Part shown: positions 33,131 through 42,558 of the stretch, piece by piece | Numbering within the stretch: the first letter of the stretch is position 1 | How the letters are laid out: every line of letters begins with the position of its first letter | Assembly (NCBI GenBank): GCA_031286165.1 | Contig: JAITUU010000029.1 | Coordinates: forward strand, 1 to 64,000 | DNA: 64,000 nt | Direction: 5' to 3' | Origin: Bacteroidales bacterium | Lineage (GTDB): Bacteria; Bacteroidota; Bacteroidia; Bacteroidales; UBA1715 | Notes under the pieces: generated by a model | What the model saw: only the letters and a program-made list of their open reading frames with translations | What the model was told of the DNA's origin: nothing | The model's database searches: none | Translations under genes and position numbers: made by a program

Positions 33131-35398
33131 ATGCACAAAGACCTTAATTTAGTACACGATTTAGCACTTATTTTTATTTCTGCCGGTATTATTACGCTTA
33201 TTTTCCGCGCTTTAAAACAACCATTGGTACTGGGCTACATTGTAGCCGGATTTATTATTGGTCCGTATTTCAAACTTCTTCCCGAAAGTTTTTCTATTCT
33301 CGATGAAAGCACGGTAATGGTGTGGAGTGAAATCGGAGTTATTTTTCTTTTATTCGCGCTGGGTTTGGAATTTAGTTTCAAAAAACTCCTCAAAGTGGGT
33401 GGTTCGGCGGTTATTACGGCTGTTACCGAAGTACTTTCCATGCTGTGCATAGGCTTTGTGGTGGGTCATTTGCTGGGTTGGAGTAATTTAGAAAGTGTGT
33501 TTTTGGGCGGCATGCTTGCCATGTCGAGTACCACTATTATTATCAAAGCGTTCAATGATTTGGGCTTGCGCAATCAAAAATTTACCACCATAGTATTCGG
33601 TACGCTGGTAGTGGAAGATATTGTGGCTATTCTCATGATGGTAATGCTTTCTACCATAGCCGTAAGTCAGTCGGTTTCGGGCGGAGAATTGATTGAGGGT
33701 TTGCTCAAACTTGGTTTTTTTCTGGTGTTGTGTTTTTTGGTGGGAATTTTTGTGTTGCCCACGTTTTTAAAAAAATTCCGCACATGGATGAACGAAGAAA
33801 CACTTTTGATAATTTCCATAGGGCTGTGTTTCAGTTTGGTAGTTTTGGCTACTCATTTCGGATTTTCAGCGGCATTGGGTGCATTTATTATGGGTTCTAT
33901 TTTGGCAGAAACCATAGAGGGCGAGCATGTGGAACATCTCACAAAAAATATTAAAGACCTCTTTGGCGCGGTGTTTTTCGTGTCGGTGGGTATGATGGTA
34001 AATCCCGCGAGTTTGGTGGAATATTGGTTTCCCATTGTGGTGCTCACGGTTGTTACCATTCTGGGGAAAGCAACGTTCTCTTCGCTGGGTGTGTTGCTTT
34101 CGGGGCAATCGCTGCGTGTGTCGTTGCAGTCGGGTTTCAGCTTGGCGCAAATCGGCGAATTTGCCTTCATTATAGCATCGCTGGGGCTTTCGCTGGGCAT
34201 TATGAGCAATTTTATTTATCCCATTATTATTGCCGTTTCGGTTATTACCACTTTCACCACGCCGTATTTTATTCGTTTTGCCAATCCGTTTTACGAATGG
34301 CTCAATCCGCGCATACCACTCCGCATACGCACATTTTTAGATAATTACGCCCTGAGTGGAGAAATTGCCAAAAACGAAAGCGAATGGAAGCGATTTATGA
34401 AAAAATATTTTTCCAACATTCTTATTTACAGCACTTTATCTATTGCAATCATTCTCTGTTTTACCTACATAGTTGCTCCCTTTGTAAGCACAGAATTGCA
34501 AAAACTGCAATTTTCCGCACTGTGGATAGACGGCATCAATTCGGCAATTACCATAGTGGCACTACTGCCCTTTCTTATGGGAATTATTATGATAAGCCGC
34601 AGCAATAAGCAACTCTCGGAATCGCTCGCTGCCGTAAGTCCGGCAAATAGCCGCCGCTTGGCACTGCTTTCGCTTTTGCGATTATTTTTGGCTATGTTTT
34701 TCATTACACTGGTAGTGTTCATTCACTTTCGCCACACGCACAGTGTGTTCCCGGTGGTGTTCATACTGCTCACCACAGCACTTTTTGTGGTATTTGCACG
34801 CAAAAATTTTACCGTACATTGGCGTATTGAAGACCGATTTTTAGAAAATTTGAACCAAAAAGAAGAATATGAACGGCAAAAATCGCCGTTGCGCAGTTCT
34901 ATTTCCAAACAAATGGCACACAGCGATGTGCATTTGGCGGAACTTACCGTGTCGCCCGATTCGCCTTTTGTGGGAAAATCGCTGCAAGAACTCGATTTGC
35001 GCAAAAATTACAATGTGAATATTGCAAAAATTATTCGCGGACACAAAATGATTTATTTTCCCGGAGCGAACGATTACCTCTATCCTTCCGACCAATTGGT
35101 GGCAATAGGCACCGATAAGCACATCAGCGAATTTTCCAAAGTTATGGAAATGGAAGTAATAGAAACGCCGCAAACCAAAGAACAAGACATTGAACTGAAA
35201 TCGTTTGTGGTTACACCGCAGTCTTCGGTATATGGCAAAACGCTGGCACAAAGCAATGTACGCGCCGCAGGCTGCCTTATTATAGAAGTCGATAGAAGTG
35301 GAGAGTCTTTCATCAATCCCGACCTTCACTTTGTGTTCAACGAAGGCGATTTGGTGTGGATAGCCGGCACAAAAGAGCGGATTGAGAGCTTTGTGTAA
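33131..35398 (+). CDS. CPA2 (Kef-type) cation:proton antiporter with two TrkA-C domains
   Basis: A 755-residue inner-membrane protein. About 12 membrane segments form the Na/H-exchanger domain (1-380) with GYIVAGFIIGPYFKLLPES, FLLFALGLEFSFKKLLKVGG and VEDIVAILMMVM. An extra hydrophobic region (about 430-580) follows, then two TrkA-C (RCK-C) regulatory domains: LAELTVSPDSPFVGKSLQEL and ELKSFVVTPQSSVYGKTLAQ. There is no Rossmann TrkA-N domain between them, unlike KefB/KefC, so NAD or glutathione gating is not expected. It probably exchanges K+ or Na+ for H+. The start MHKDLNLVHD fits the promoter box 18 bases upstream. It ends exactly one base before the convergent glycosyltransferase gene's stop. 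Confidence 0.9.
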   Translation: MHKDLNLVHDLALIFISAGIITLIFRALKQPLVLGYIVAGFIIGPYFKLLPESFSILDESTVMVWSEIGVIFLLFALGLEFSFKKLLKVGGSAVITAVTEVLSMLCIGFVVGHLLGWSNLESVFLGGMLAMSSTTIIIKAFNDLGLRNQKFTTIVFGTLVVEDIVAILMMVMLSTIAVSQSVSGGELIEGLLKLGFFLVLCFLVGIFVLPTFLKKFRTWMNEETLLIISIGLCFSLVVLATHFGFSAALGAFIMGSILAETIEGEHVEHLTKNIKDLFGAVFFVSVGMMVNPASLVEYWFPIVVLTVVTILGKATFSSLGVLLSGQSLRVSLQSGFSLAQIGEFAFIIASLGLSLGIMSNFIYPIIIAVSVITTFTTPYFIRFANPFYEWLNPRIPLRIRTFLDNYALSGEIAKNESEWKRFMKKYFSNILIYSTLSIAIILCFTYIVAPFVSTELQKLQFSALWIDGINSAITIVALLPFLMGIIMISRSNKQLSESLAAVSPANSRRLALLSLLRLFLAMFFITLVVFIHFRHTHSVFPVVFILLTTALFVVFARKNFTVHWRIEDRFLENLNQKEEYERQKSPLRSSISKQMAHSDVHLAELTVSPDSPFVGKSLQELDLRKNYNVNIAKIIRGHKMIYFPGANDYLYPSDQLVAIGTDKHISEFSKVMEMEVIETPQTKEQDIELKSFVVTPQSSVYGKTLAQSNVRAAGCLIIEVDRSGESFINPDLHFVFNEGDLVWIAGTKERIESFV

Positions 35399-36817
35399 TC
35401 AAAGTCCTTGTTTCAAAAACACCGTGCGCACGGTATAAATCATAATTTTGAGGTCAATTACGAGCGACATATTATTGATGTAAATCAAATCGTATTTCAG
35501 GCGTTCCACCATTTCGTTCACATTCGAGGCGTAGCCGTATTTTACCTGCCCCCACGAAGTAATGCCGGGTCGCACGCGCAGCAAGCGGGTGTATTGCGGG
35601 GCTTGTTGTTTGATTTGTTCTATATAGTGGCGGCGTTCGGGGCGCGGACCCACCAGCGACATATCGCCTATGAGTACGTTGTAGAACTGCGGAATTTCGT
35701 CTAAACGGGTTTTACGCATTTTTGCACCAAATTTGGTAACGCGGCTATCGTTTTCCGAAGCAAGTTGATAACCTTTTTTCTCGGAGCCTTTGTGCATAGA
35801 ACGGAATTTATACATTCTGAATGGCTTTCCATTGCGCCCTATGCGAATTTGACGGTAAAAAATTTTACCCGGCGAAGACCTTCGCACACCAATAGCAGCG
35901 TAGGCATAGAGTGGCGATGCCACTATCATAAACACCAGCGACACCACTATATCTATCAGCCGTTTTGCTTTTTCTTGCCACGCAGGCATAGTGCGCTGCG
36001 AAATCAGCAGCAGCGGTTCATCGTAGAGCGACATAATAGTTACCCTACCCGAAATAATATCGTAATTATCAGGAATGGCATGAATATTTGCCGAAAAACC
36101 TTCTACTTGATACAAAATATTCGACAATTCTTCGTGTTCTTTGCTTTCTATGGCTATCACCACTTCGTCTATGTTGTAGTGTTTCATTATTTGTTTTATG
36201 TCCTTCAATTTGCCCAAATGCGGCATATACTGCGCCATTGCGTAGTGTTCTTGCTCAAACACATGCACAAATCCCACAAATTTATTGCCCGATGAATATC
36301 TGCGGTTCTGCAAATTTTTATATAGTTCTTCGGCTTTGGCATTGCTACCCACCAGCAGGGTATTAAACGTAATTTCGCGCGAACGGATTTTTGCATTGGT
36401 TTTTGTGATAAGTATATAGCGCGGAATGTAGGTTATTATAAAATGAATTCCTATGAGTATAGAAATAGATTTATAGTAGGTAAAGTAGGAAGAAACATCG
36501 TCGTCGAGCAATACAATAAAGAAAATAATAAGCGCACCTATCACAGTAATATACAGCGTATTGAAACATTCCGCCAATCGCGATTTGCGTACAATATTTT
36601 GGTAGGTTCCGCTAATGTAATACAAAAAAAGCCACATAAAAGGCACAAAAATTACACCCCACACATAACTCATTTCAAACGAGGCTTCGGCAAAACTAAT
36701 GGCGTAACTATTGATATACTGCTTACGCACAAAGAAAAAAACCGTCCACGCAAGTATGGCAGTGAGAAAATCAATGCCAACATACATTGTGGTATATCGC
36801 TGTTTGTTCATATTCAT
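35399..36817 (-). CDS. Polyprenyl-phosphate sugar-1-phosphate transferase (WbaP/WcaJ type)
   Basis: A 472-residue inner-membrane enzyme that starts surface-glycan assembly by moving a sugar phosphate from a nucleotide sugar to undecaprenyl phosphate. Four N-terminal membrane segments (to about 130) are followed by a CoA-binding-like domain (NTLLVGSNAKAEELYKNLQN), one further membrane segment (about 275-300), and the catalytic domain with PGKIFYRQIRIGRNGKPFRM, the KFRSM box, TRLDEIPQFYNVLIGDMSLV and PGITSWGQVKYG. It is probably the initiating enzyme for the polysaccharide island that begins 2.2 kb further right. The promoter is TTTG-N18-TATTTTTG. Confidence 0.94.
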   Translation of the reverse strand: MNMNKQRYTTMYVGIDFLTAILAWTVFFFVRKQYINSYAISFAEASFEMSYVWGVIFVPFMWLFLYYISGTYQNIVRKSRLAECFNTLYITVIGALIIFFIVLLDDDVSSYFTYYKSISILIGIHFIITYIPRYILITKTNAKIRSREITFNTLLVGSNAKAEELYKNLQNRRYSSGNKFVGFVHVFEQEHYAMAQYMPHLGKLKDIKQIMKHYNIDEVVIAIESKEHEELSNILYQVEGFSANIHAIPDNYDIISGRVTIMSLYDEPLLLISQRTMPAWQEKAKRLIDIVVSLVFMIVASPLYAYAAIGVRRSSPGKIFYRQIRIGRNGKPFRMYKFRSMHKGSEKKGYQLASENDSRVTKFGAKMRKTRLDEIPQFYNVLIGDMSLVGPRPERRHYIEQIKQQAPQYTRLLRVRPGITSWGQVKYGYASNVNEMVERLKYDLIYINNMSLVIDLKIMIYTVRTVFLKQGL

Positions 36818-36834
36818 AGTTCTATTTCAACACG

Positions 36835-36864
36835 CAAAAATACAATACAATTACGAATTACAAA
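36835..36864 (-). promoter_or_regulatory. Promoter of the sugar-phosphate transferase gene
   Basis: Leftward TTTG (36864-36861), 18 bases, TATTTTTG (36842-36835), 17 bases before the ATG. Confidence 0.6.
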
Positions 36865-36927
36865 TTGTGAATTACAAATTATTTTAGAAAGACAGTGCAT
36901 AAATTTCTTCATGCAATTAAAAAATCG

Positions 36928-36935
36928 TATATTTG
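36928..36935 (+). promoter_or_regulatory. -7 box of alanine dehydrogenase
   Basis: TATATTTG, 18 bases before the ATG at 36954; TTTC stands at the -33 position. Near-repeats of AATTACAAATTGTGAATTAC fill the space behind it. Confidence 0.5.
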
Positions 36936-36953
36936 TTCACATTATTTGGTACA

Positions 36954-38165
36954 ATGGAAGTAGTAAGCCAATTTTTATTCAGCCGCACAAGTCTGCTCAC
37001 ACAGGAAGAAATGCTCGAAATTTCTGCCGTAAAGCGTGGCATTTCGGTGGGCATACTCAAAGAAAGCGACCCCAACGAACGCGGAGTTGCCCTCACGCCG
37101 CAAGCAGTAGAAATACTTGTACAAAGCGGCAATAAAGTATTGTATGAACAGTATGCTGCTGAGGAAATTCGATTTTCCAACGAAGATTATGCCGCCGCCG
37201 GAGCCAAAATGTGCGCTTCGAGCAAAGAAGTATTTGAAGCCGATGTGTTGGTAAAAATAGGACAACTTACCGAAGAAGAAATTGATAATTTACGTGAAAA
37301 TCACATTATTATATCATCGTTTTTGATTAATAAACACGCCAAGCAGCAGTTGAGCAAATTGCAGCAAAAGAAAATTATAGCCATTGCCTACGAATACATT
37401 CACGATAGCGACAATCGCTACCCCTTTGTGCACTCCATGAACGAAATTGCAGGGGCAATGTCGGTGCTGGTGGCAGCCGAATATTTGAGTAATGCGGAAT
37501 ATTCCAAAAGTGCACTTTTGGGCGGTATTACGGGCGTTAGCCCGGCAGAAGTAGTGATTTTGGGAGCAAACACCGCCGGCGAATGTGCCGCACGCGCAGC
37601 ACTTGGTTTGGGATCGCAGGTCAAAATTTTCGATACCTCCATAGCACGGCTCACCACCATACAGCACACACTTGGGCAGCGCGTATTTACCTCCAATTTT
37701 CACCCTTCGGTACTCCGCAAAGCCTTTCAATCTGCCGATGCCGTAATAGGTGCCATGCACCAAAATTGCATAGAAACGCCCGTAATCATTCGCGAAGAAT
37801 TGGTACAAAGTATGAAAAAAGGTTCGGTGCTCATAGACCTCACCATGGGGCAAGGCGGTTGTTTTGAAAGCTCGCGCACAACAACTCATGCCCAACCGGC
37901 GTTTACACAACACGGCGTTATTCATTACTGCGTGCCCAATATCAATGCACGAGCGGCTCGCACGCTCAGCATAGCACTCAGCAATGGCGTAGTGCCTATT
38001 ATTTTGAGTATCAACGAAATGGGTGGAATACACAATTATTTAAAACACGATTATAAAATCCGACAAGGAGTGTATGTGTTCAATGGCATTGTGAGCAATA
38101 GTTTTATAGCATCGAAACTCAATATTCCCTTCAAACACATTGATTTACTCACTGCCATGCTATAA
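36954..38165 (+). CDS. ald: Alanine dehydrogenase
   Basis: About 403 residues. An NAD-dependent enzyme interconverting L-alanine and pyruvate plus ammonia. VGILKESDPNERGVALTPQA holds the pyruvate-binding Arg and nearby Lys; FVHSMNEIAGAMSVLVAAEY contains the catalytic His region and the MNExAG signature; VVILGANTAGECAARAALGL is the NAD-binding glycine loop. It has about 20 more N-terminal residues than B. subtilis Ald. The start MEVVSQF is placed by the promoter box; the frame upstream would start with a non-ATG codon inside that box. M48 peptidase follows after 24 bases. Confidence 0.93.
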   Translation: MEVVSQFLFSRTSLLTQEEMLEISAVKRGISVGILKESDPNERGVALTPQAVEILVQSGNKVLYEQYAAEEIRFSNEDYAAAGAKMCASSKEVFEADVLVKIGQLTEEEIDNLRENHIIISSFLINKHAKQQLSKLQQKKIIAIAYEYIHDSDNRYPFVHSMNEIAGAMSVLVAAEYLSNAEYSKSALLGGITGVSPAEVVILGANTAGECAARAALGLGSQVKIFDTSIARLTTIQHTLGQRVFTSNFHPSVLRKAFQSADAVIGAMHQNCIETPVIIREELVQSMKKGSVLIDLTMGQGGCFESSRTTTHAQPAFTQHGVIHYCVPNINARAARTLSIALSNGVVPIILSINEMGGIHNYLKHDYKIRQGVYVFNGIVSNSFIASKLNIPFKHIDLLTAML

Positions 38166-38189
38166 ATTGTGTAATAAATAATTAAAAAT

Positions 38190-39002
38190 ATGAAAAAAAT
38201 CCTCGTTTTATTCAGTATTGTGTGCAGTGGTTTCGCATTTTCGTGCAAAGAAAACGCCACAGTATTCACCCTTGCCCAAGAAAAAGATTTGGGATTGCAA
38301 GTAAAAACCGAAATTGAGTCCACTCCGGCGGAATACCCCATACTACCGCGCGTGGGTAATGAAAAAGCCTATCAATACGTAGAAAATATTATGTATTCGA
38401 TTTTGGAATCGAAGGACGTCAATCACAAAAAAGATTTTGATTGGGAACTTACCATTATCAATAAAAACGTATTGAACGCCTTTGCTTCGCCGGGAGGAAA
38501 ACTCTTTTTCTACACCGGATTTTTGAAATATGCCGAATCGGAAGCAGAATTGGCAGGCGTAATGGCTCACGAAATAGCCCACTCCGACCGCCGCCACAGC
38601 ACCAACACCATGACCAAAAGTTTAGGAATTTCGGTGCTGATACAAATTGCGCTGGGCAAAGACCCCGGCACACTCGGTTCGCTGGTGGGCGCACTCGCGC
38701 AAAATGGTATGGATTTGCGATTTTCGCGCAAACACGAATACGAAGCCGATGAATATTCCGTGCGCTACCTCAACTCCATTCGCGGCACAAAAACCTACGA
38801 CCCCACTGCCATTATGGATTTTTTCGACCACATGAAACGCGACAGCCTTAGCACGCCAAACGGCAATTTTGAATTTCTGCGCACCCACCCCTACGACGAC
38901 AATCGCAAAGAAAACGTAAACAAAGTGTGGCAAAAACTCGGCAGCCCCGCAGGACAAAAATATACCGCCGAATATACCGCTTTCAAACAATTACTCCCGT
39001 AA
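38190..39002 (+). CDS. M48-family metallopeptidase lipoprotein
   Basis: A 270-residue exported zinc peptidase. Lipobox FAFSC (Cys19). The peptidase domain shows NAFASPGGKLFFYTGFL, then the zinc motif HEIAH with His127, Glu128 and His131, and the third ligand Glu in RKHEYEADEYSVRY. This is the periplasmic BepA/YggG/LoiP-like branch, which degrades or helps fold outer-membrane proteins. It lies 7 bases before the Wzt-like ATPase gene, so it may be co-transcribed with glycan export, although the functional link is unproven. Confidence 0.92.
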   Translation: MKKILVLFSIVCSGFAFSCKENATVFTLAQEKDLGLQVKTEIESTPAEYPILPRVGNEKAYQYVENIMYSILESKDVNHKKDFDWELTIINKNVLNAFASPGGKLFFYTGFLKYAESEAELAGVMAHEIAHSDRRHSTNTMTKSLGISVLIQIALGKDPGTLGSLVGALAQNGMDLRFSRKHEYEADEYSVRYLNSIRGTKTYDPTAIMDFFDHMKRDSLSTPNGNFEFLRTHPYDDNRKENVNKVWQKLGSPAGQKYTAEYTAFKQLLP

Positions 39003-39009
39003 CACACCT

Positions 39010-40299
39010 ATGACTACCGCAATACGAATAGAAAACCTGAGCAAACAATATCGACTTGGCACCATAGGTACCGGCACACTGAGCCACGACCTCAACCGCT
39101 GGTGGACCATGAACGTGCGCCGAAAAGAAGACCCTTTTTTAACCGTAGGCGAAGTAAACGACCGCGCACAAAAAGCCACAAGCCAATACGTATGGGCACT
39201 CAAAGACATCAATTTAGAAATAGAGCAGGGCGATATTGTAGGTATTATTGGTAAAAACGGTTCCGGAAAATCCACCTTGCTCAAAATTCTTTCGCGCGTA
39301 ACCAAACCCACCACCGGCAATATTTCCTACAAAGGGCGCATAGCCTCGCTCTTGGAAGTAGGCACCGGCTTTCACCCCGAAATGACAGGGCGGGAAAACA
39401 TTTACATGAACGGTGCAATTATGGGCATGACCAAACGAGAAATCACCCAAAAGTTAGACGAAATTGTAGCCTTTGCCGGTGTAGAACGCTATATAGACAC
39501 TCCCGTAAAACGCTATTCGAGCGGCATGACCGTGCGCCTCGGATTTGCCATAGCCGCCCACTTAGAACCCGAAATTCTGGTGGTAGATGAAGTACTCGCC
39601 GTGGGCGATGCCGAATTTCAGAAAAAAGCAATCGGCAAAATGCAAGACGTTTCCCGCGGCGAAGGTCGCACAGTGCTTTTTGTGAGCCATAACATGGGCG
39701 CAGTGCAGAATTTGTGCAAAACAGGCGTATTGCTCAACAATGGCAGAGTGGATTTCAGAGGAACTATTGAAAACACAATAGATTATTATTTAGAAACAAC
39801 TACTGCCGACAAAATAACACACCGGAAGATAGATAATTCAATGCGCGTAAAAGGTCAAACGCTGACGGTGCAATTTGTGTCGGTGCAATACGCAAAACAA
39901 GAAAATTATTTTGCAAGCGATGAACCAATAGAATTTTTATTTGAAATTACGGCACACAGCGATGTAGAACAGTGCAGAATCAATACAACGGTACTCACAA
40001 TAAGCGATGTAGCCATTGGCAGCGTTTCCAACAGAGATTTTTTTTCCATACAAAAAGGCGAAACAAAACAAGTAAAATTTACGCTCGTTAATCACAATTT
40101 GGCTTTGGGCGAATATCAAGTTTCTTTTTCTTTGGGCACCGGTAATCTTTTAACAGGGCAAACCGATTTCGATATTATTCCAAAAATACTTTCTTTTTCC
40201 ATTACGCAATTCACCAATGAAGAAAATCTTGCATTTACGCAGTGGCACCGAAACTGGGGTAATATTTCTTTTCAATCAAAAACAGAAATGATACAATAA
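39010..40299 (+). CDS. Polysaccharide-export ABC ATPase with Wzt C-terminal domain
   Basis: A 429-residue ATPase of the Wzt/TagH type. Walker A GIIGKNGSGKSTLLKILS, signature YSSGMTVRLGFAIA, Walker B EILVVDEVLAVGDAEF and the switch His in VSHNMGA are intact. Residues about 255-429 form a Wzt-like beta-sandwich, which in O-antigen exporters reads the terminal modification of the finished chain. That suggests chain-end recognition, and a methyltransferase (FkbM type) follows 5 bases downstream. The cognate Wzm permease, normally adjacent, is not in this window. Composition drops to clearly AT-rich within the C-terminal domain. Confidence 0.93.
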   Translation: MTTAIRIENLSKQYRLGTIGTGTLSHDLNRWWTMNVRRKEDPFLTVGEVNDRAQKATSQYVWALKDINLEIEQGDIVGIIGKNGSGKSTLLKILSRVTKPTTGNISYKGRIASLLEVGTGFHPEMTGRENIYMNGAIMGMTKREITQKLDEIVAFAGVERYIDTPVKRYSSGMTVRLGFAIAAHLEPEILVVDEVLAVGDAEFQKKAIGKMQDVSRGEGRTVLFVSHNMGAVQNLCKTGVLLNNGRVDFRGTIENTIDYYLETTTADKITHRKIDNSMRVKGQTLTVQFVSVQYAKQENYFASDEPIEFLFEITAHSDVEQCRINTTVLTISDVAIGSVSNRDFFSIQKGETKQVKFTLVNHNLALGEYQVSFSLGTGNLLTGQTDFDIIPKILSFSITQFTNEENLAFTQWHRNWGNISFQSKTEMIQ

Positions 40300-40304
40300 A
40301 TGCT

Positions 40305-41291
40305 ATGATAGAAAAAATCAAAAAACTGCGCCTTTCAAAATTATTCCGAAATTGCTATTTCTTGTTTGCATACGATACTCGAAAAGAATTAAATGAACTA
40401 CGAGAAAAAATAGGAGAAAAACACGAAGAAATACAGATATTGAAAAACAAAGTATTGATTCTCAATATATTCAACTACTACCATGAATTTCCGGAGTTGA
40501 AAAAAAATCTTGAAACAGAATTATCCTTTCTCCTCAATAATTCTGAAGATATTATTTTCCCATATAAGCAAATAAAAAAAATGGATTCCGTGCAATCGGG
40601 TTACGATAGTGCAAAAGAAATGCCCTACGTTGTACACCACGAAAAACGCTTGTATTTTCCTAAAACATATTCCTGCGAAAGAGCAGTTTGGCTATATAGA
40701 AACTTTATTGAAAAAGAGAACCTTTTAGGCGGAAACTATACCGAAAAAGCACCTCATCAGTACGAAACGGAAGATTTTTGTGTACAAAACGGCGATGTGG
40801 TGCTCGACATAGGAGCCGCAGAAGGACTTTTTGCACTCAATGCAGTAGATAAAGCGAAGAAAATATATGTGATAGAATCTGATATTTTCTGGATTGAAGC
40901 ATTGGAAGCAACATTTGAACCCTACAAAAATAGCGTAGAAATTATCAACACATTAATTTCAAACAGCAATACGGAACATAGCATTACCCTATCGTCTATT
41001 TTGGAAAAAGAACAAAAATCTCCGATTTTCGTAAAAATGGACATTGAAGGCTATGAACCCGATGTAATTAAAGAAAGCAAAACAATACTGCCAAAATGCG
41101 TGGATATTCGTTTGGCGTGCTGCACCTATCACAAACAAAACGATGGCGAAGAATTACAACAAATATTCACTTCGCTCGGTTTCGACACTGAATTTTCGGA
41201 AGGATATATGTTATTTCACCTCGATGAACTCAATCCTCCCTATTTCCGGAAGGGAATTATTCGAGCGAGAAATCGCATAATAAAAACATGA
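40305..41291 (+). CDS. FkbM-family methyltransferase
   Basis: A 328-residue SAM-dependent methyltransferase. A coiled-coil-prone N-terminal region (about 28-50, KELNELREKIGEKHEEIQIL) precedes the catalytic domain. CVQNGDVVLDIGAAEGLFAL is motif I; KKIYVIESDIFWIEAL and PIFVKMDIEGYEPDVIKE are characteristic of FkbM enzymes, which O-methylate sugars and other hydroxyls. Next to a Wzt-type ATPase it could cap a polysaccharide chain so that it is recognised for export. AT-rich codon choice, unlike the flanks, suggests horizontal acquisition. Confidence 0.88.
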   Translation: MIEKIKKLRLSKLFRNCYFLFAYDTRKELNELREKIGEKHEEIQILKNKVLILNIFNYYHEFPELKKNLETELSFLLNNSEDIIFPYKQIKKMDSVQSGYDSAKEMPYVVHHEKRLYFPKTYSCERAVWLYRNFIEKENLLGGNYTEKAPHQYETEDFCVQNGDVVLDIGAAEGLFALNAVDKAKKIYVIESDIFWIEALEATFEPYKNSVEIINTLISNSNTEHSITLSSILEKEQKSPIFVKMDIEGYEPDVIKESKTILPKCVDIRLACCTYHKQNDGEELQQIFTSLGFDTEFSEGYMLFHLDELNPPYFRKGIIRARNRIIKT

Positions 41292-41387
41292 AACTGCGCA
41301 TTTTGCGTAACGCATTTTGCGCAAAATACTATACTTTGCATTTTCTTTTACAATGAAAAAGAATATGCAATTGCAAAAATTTTGCAT
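41292..41387. repeat. Palindrome-dense spacer downstream of the FkbM gene
   Basis: Contains the perfect palindrome ATTTTGCGCAAAAT (about 41313-41326), two direct copies of CGCATTTTGCG (from about 41298) and GCAAAA-A-TTTTGC (about 41373-41385). They overlap, so several alternative stems are possible. None has a clean terminator T tract. Confidence 0.5.
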
Positions 41388-41421
41388 TATATTTACTAAC
41401 GCAAACATCATTACGGTAATG
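41388..41421 (+). promoter_or_regulatory. Promoter-like box and CATTACGGTAATG palindrome before the pyruvyltransferase gene
   Basis: TATATTTA (41388-41395; one mismatch to the -7 box) is followed 13 bases later by the palindrome CATTAC-G-GTAATG (41409-41421). The same 13 bases occur 15 bases after the -7 box of the ATPase gene at 43016. Confidence 0.5.
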
Positions 41422-41450
41422 CCGATTACGATAATTAAAATTCAAAATCT

Positions 41451-42557
41451 ATGAAAAAAGTAGGTATTATAACCATGCACAAAGTATTTAATCATGGTTC
41501 GGCACTACAGGCGTATGCCACACAATGTGTATTGAAAAAACTAGGAGTGGAAGCGGAAATCATAGATTATATCTTTCCGAATAAATTTCATAAGGAAAAG
41601 AAGTCAATCAAAGACGTATTGCATACATTTTTGTCTGAAATAATTTCCGGATTTCCCCAAAAGAAACAACAAAAACACTTCAATATCTTTTATAAAAAAC
41701 ACTTCAAATTATCAAAACAAACCTACAATAGTCCAGCAGAAATTCATAGGAATCCTCCGAAGTACGATATATATATGGTGGGAAGTGATCAAACGTGGTG
41801 TCTTTTGCACAACCGTGGCGACAAAACCTTTTTTCTTTCTTTTGCACCCAAAGGAGCAAAAAAAATTTCCTACGCTTCGAGTTTTGGTCCGTATTCTTTG
41901 TGTGATTTACAACAAATCAAAAATGAATTGCATGATTTTACTGCACTTTCAGTACGCGAACGTAGCGGACAAAATGTAATTAAAGAATTGTTGCAAAAAG
42001 ATGCACAAATTTGTTTAGACCCCACTTTGTTATTAAATAACAAAGAATGGAGCAAACTTGCTTCGCAGTCGCAATTACAAATAAAAAAACCATTTGTATT
42101 GGTTTACATACTAACGTATGCGTATAATCCCTATCCGTTTGTTACACAATTTATAGAAAATGCTTATAAACAAACAGGCTTACACTTGGTGCTACTTCAC
42201 TACTCTCCATCTCAACCGTTGAGCATTAAAGATGTTACCAGCCTGAATAACGGTGTAAGTCCCTGCGATTTTTTGTATCTATTTCAAAATGCCTCATTAG
42301 TAATTACCACTTCGTTTCATGGTACTGCATTTGCTCTGAATTTTGAACGTCCTTTTTACTCTATTATTAACGACAAATCAACCTCTGATGATAGAATGTT
42401 GAGTTTATTACAAGAAGTTGGGGCAGAAGATAGAGCCATACTATGTAATTCGGAAATTTCTGATATTTCTTTAACTATGGACTATACTTCTATTTCAAAG
42501 AAATTAGAAGAAAAAAGAAAAAAATCAATTACATATCTAAGTTGTAATATTATATAG
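41451..42557 (+). CDS. Polysaccharide pyruvyltransferase family protein
   Basis: A 368-residue cytoplasmic enzyme of the CsaB/WcaK-like family, which adds a pyruvyl ketal to a sugar, giving the polymer a negative charge. Seen: GIITMHKVFNHGSALQAYAT at the N-terminus, YDIYMVGSDQTWC, KKISYASSFGP, ALSVRERSGQNVIKELL, CLDPTLLL, and ASLVITTSFHGTAFALNFER near the C-terminus. The SFHG region is the family signature. It is the first gene of an AT-rich transcript after the palindrome-dense spacer. A decayed glycosyltransferase begins 2 bases downstream. Confidence 0.9.
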   Translation: MKKVGIITMHKVFNHGSALQAYATQCVLKKLGVEAEIIDYIFPNKFHKEKKSIKDVLHTFLSEIISGFPQKKQQKHFNIFYKKHFKLSKQTYNSPAEIHRNPPKYDIYMVGSDQTWCLLHNRGDKTFFLSFAPKGAKKISYASSFGPYSLCDLQQIKNELHDFTALSVRERSGQNVIKELLQKDAQICLDPTLLLNNKEWSKLASQSQLQIKKPFVLVYILTYAYNPYPFVTQFIENAYKQTGLHLVLLHYSPSQPLSIKDVTSLNNGVSPCDFLYLFQNASLVITTSFHGTAFALNFERPFYSIINDKSTSDDRMLSLLQEVGAEDRAILCNSEISDISLTMDYTSISKKLEEKRKKSITYLSCNII

Positions 42558-42558
42558 C

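Noticed and set aside
36843-36930. Insertion-sequence end or REP element in the AATTACAAATTGTGAATTAC region
   Set aside because: The near-repeats are short, AT-rich and lack stable stems or a partner copy nearby. A similar drift occurs near 26870-26915. They look like ordinary spacer.
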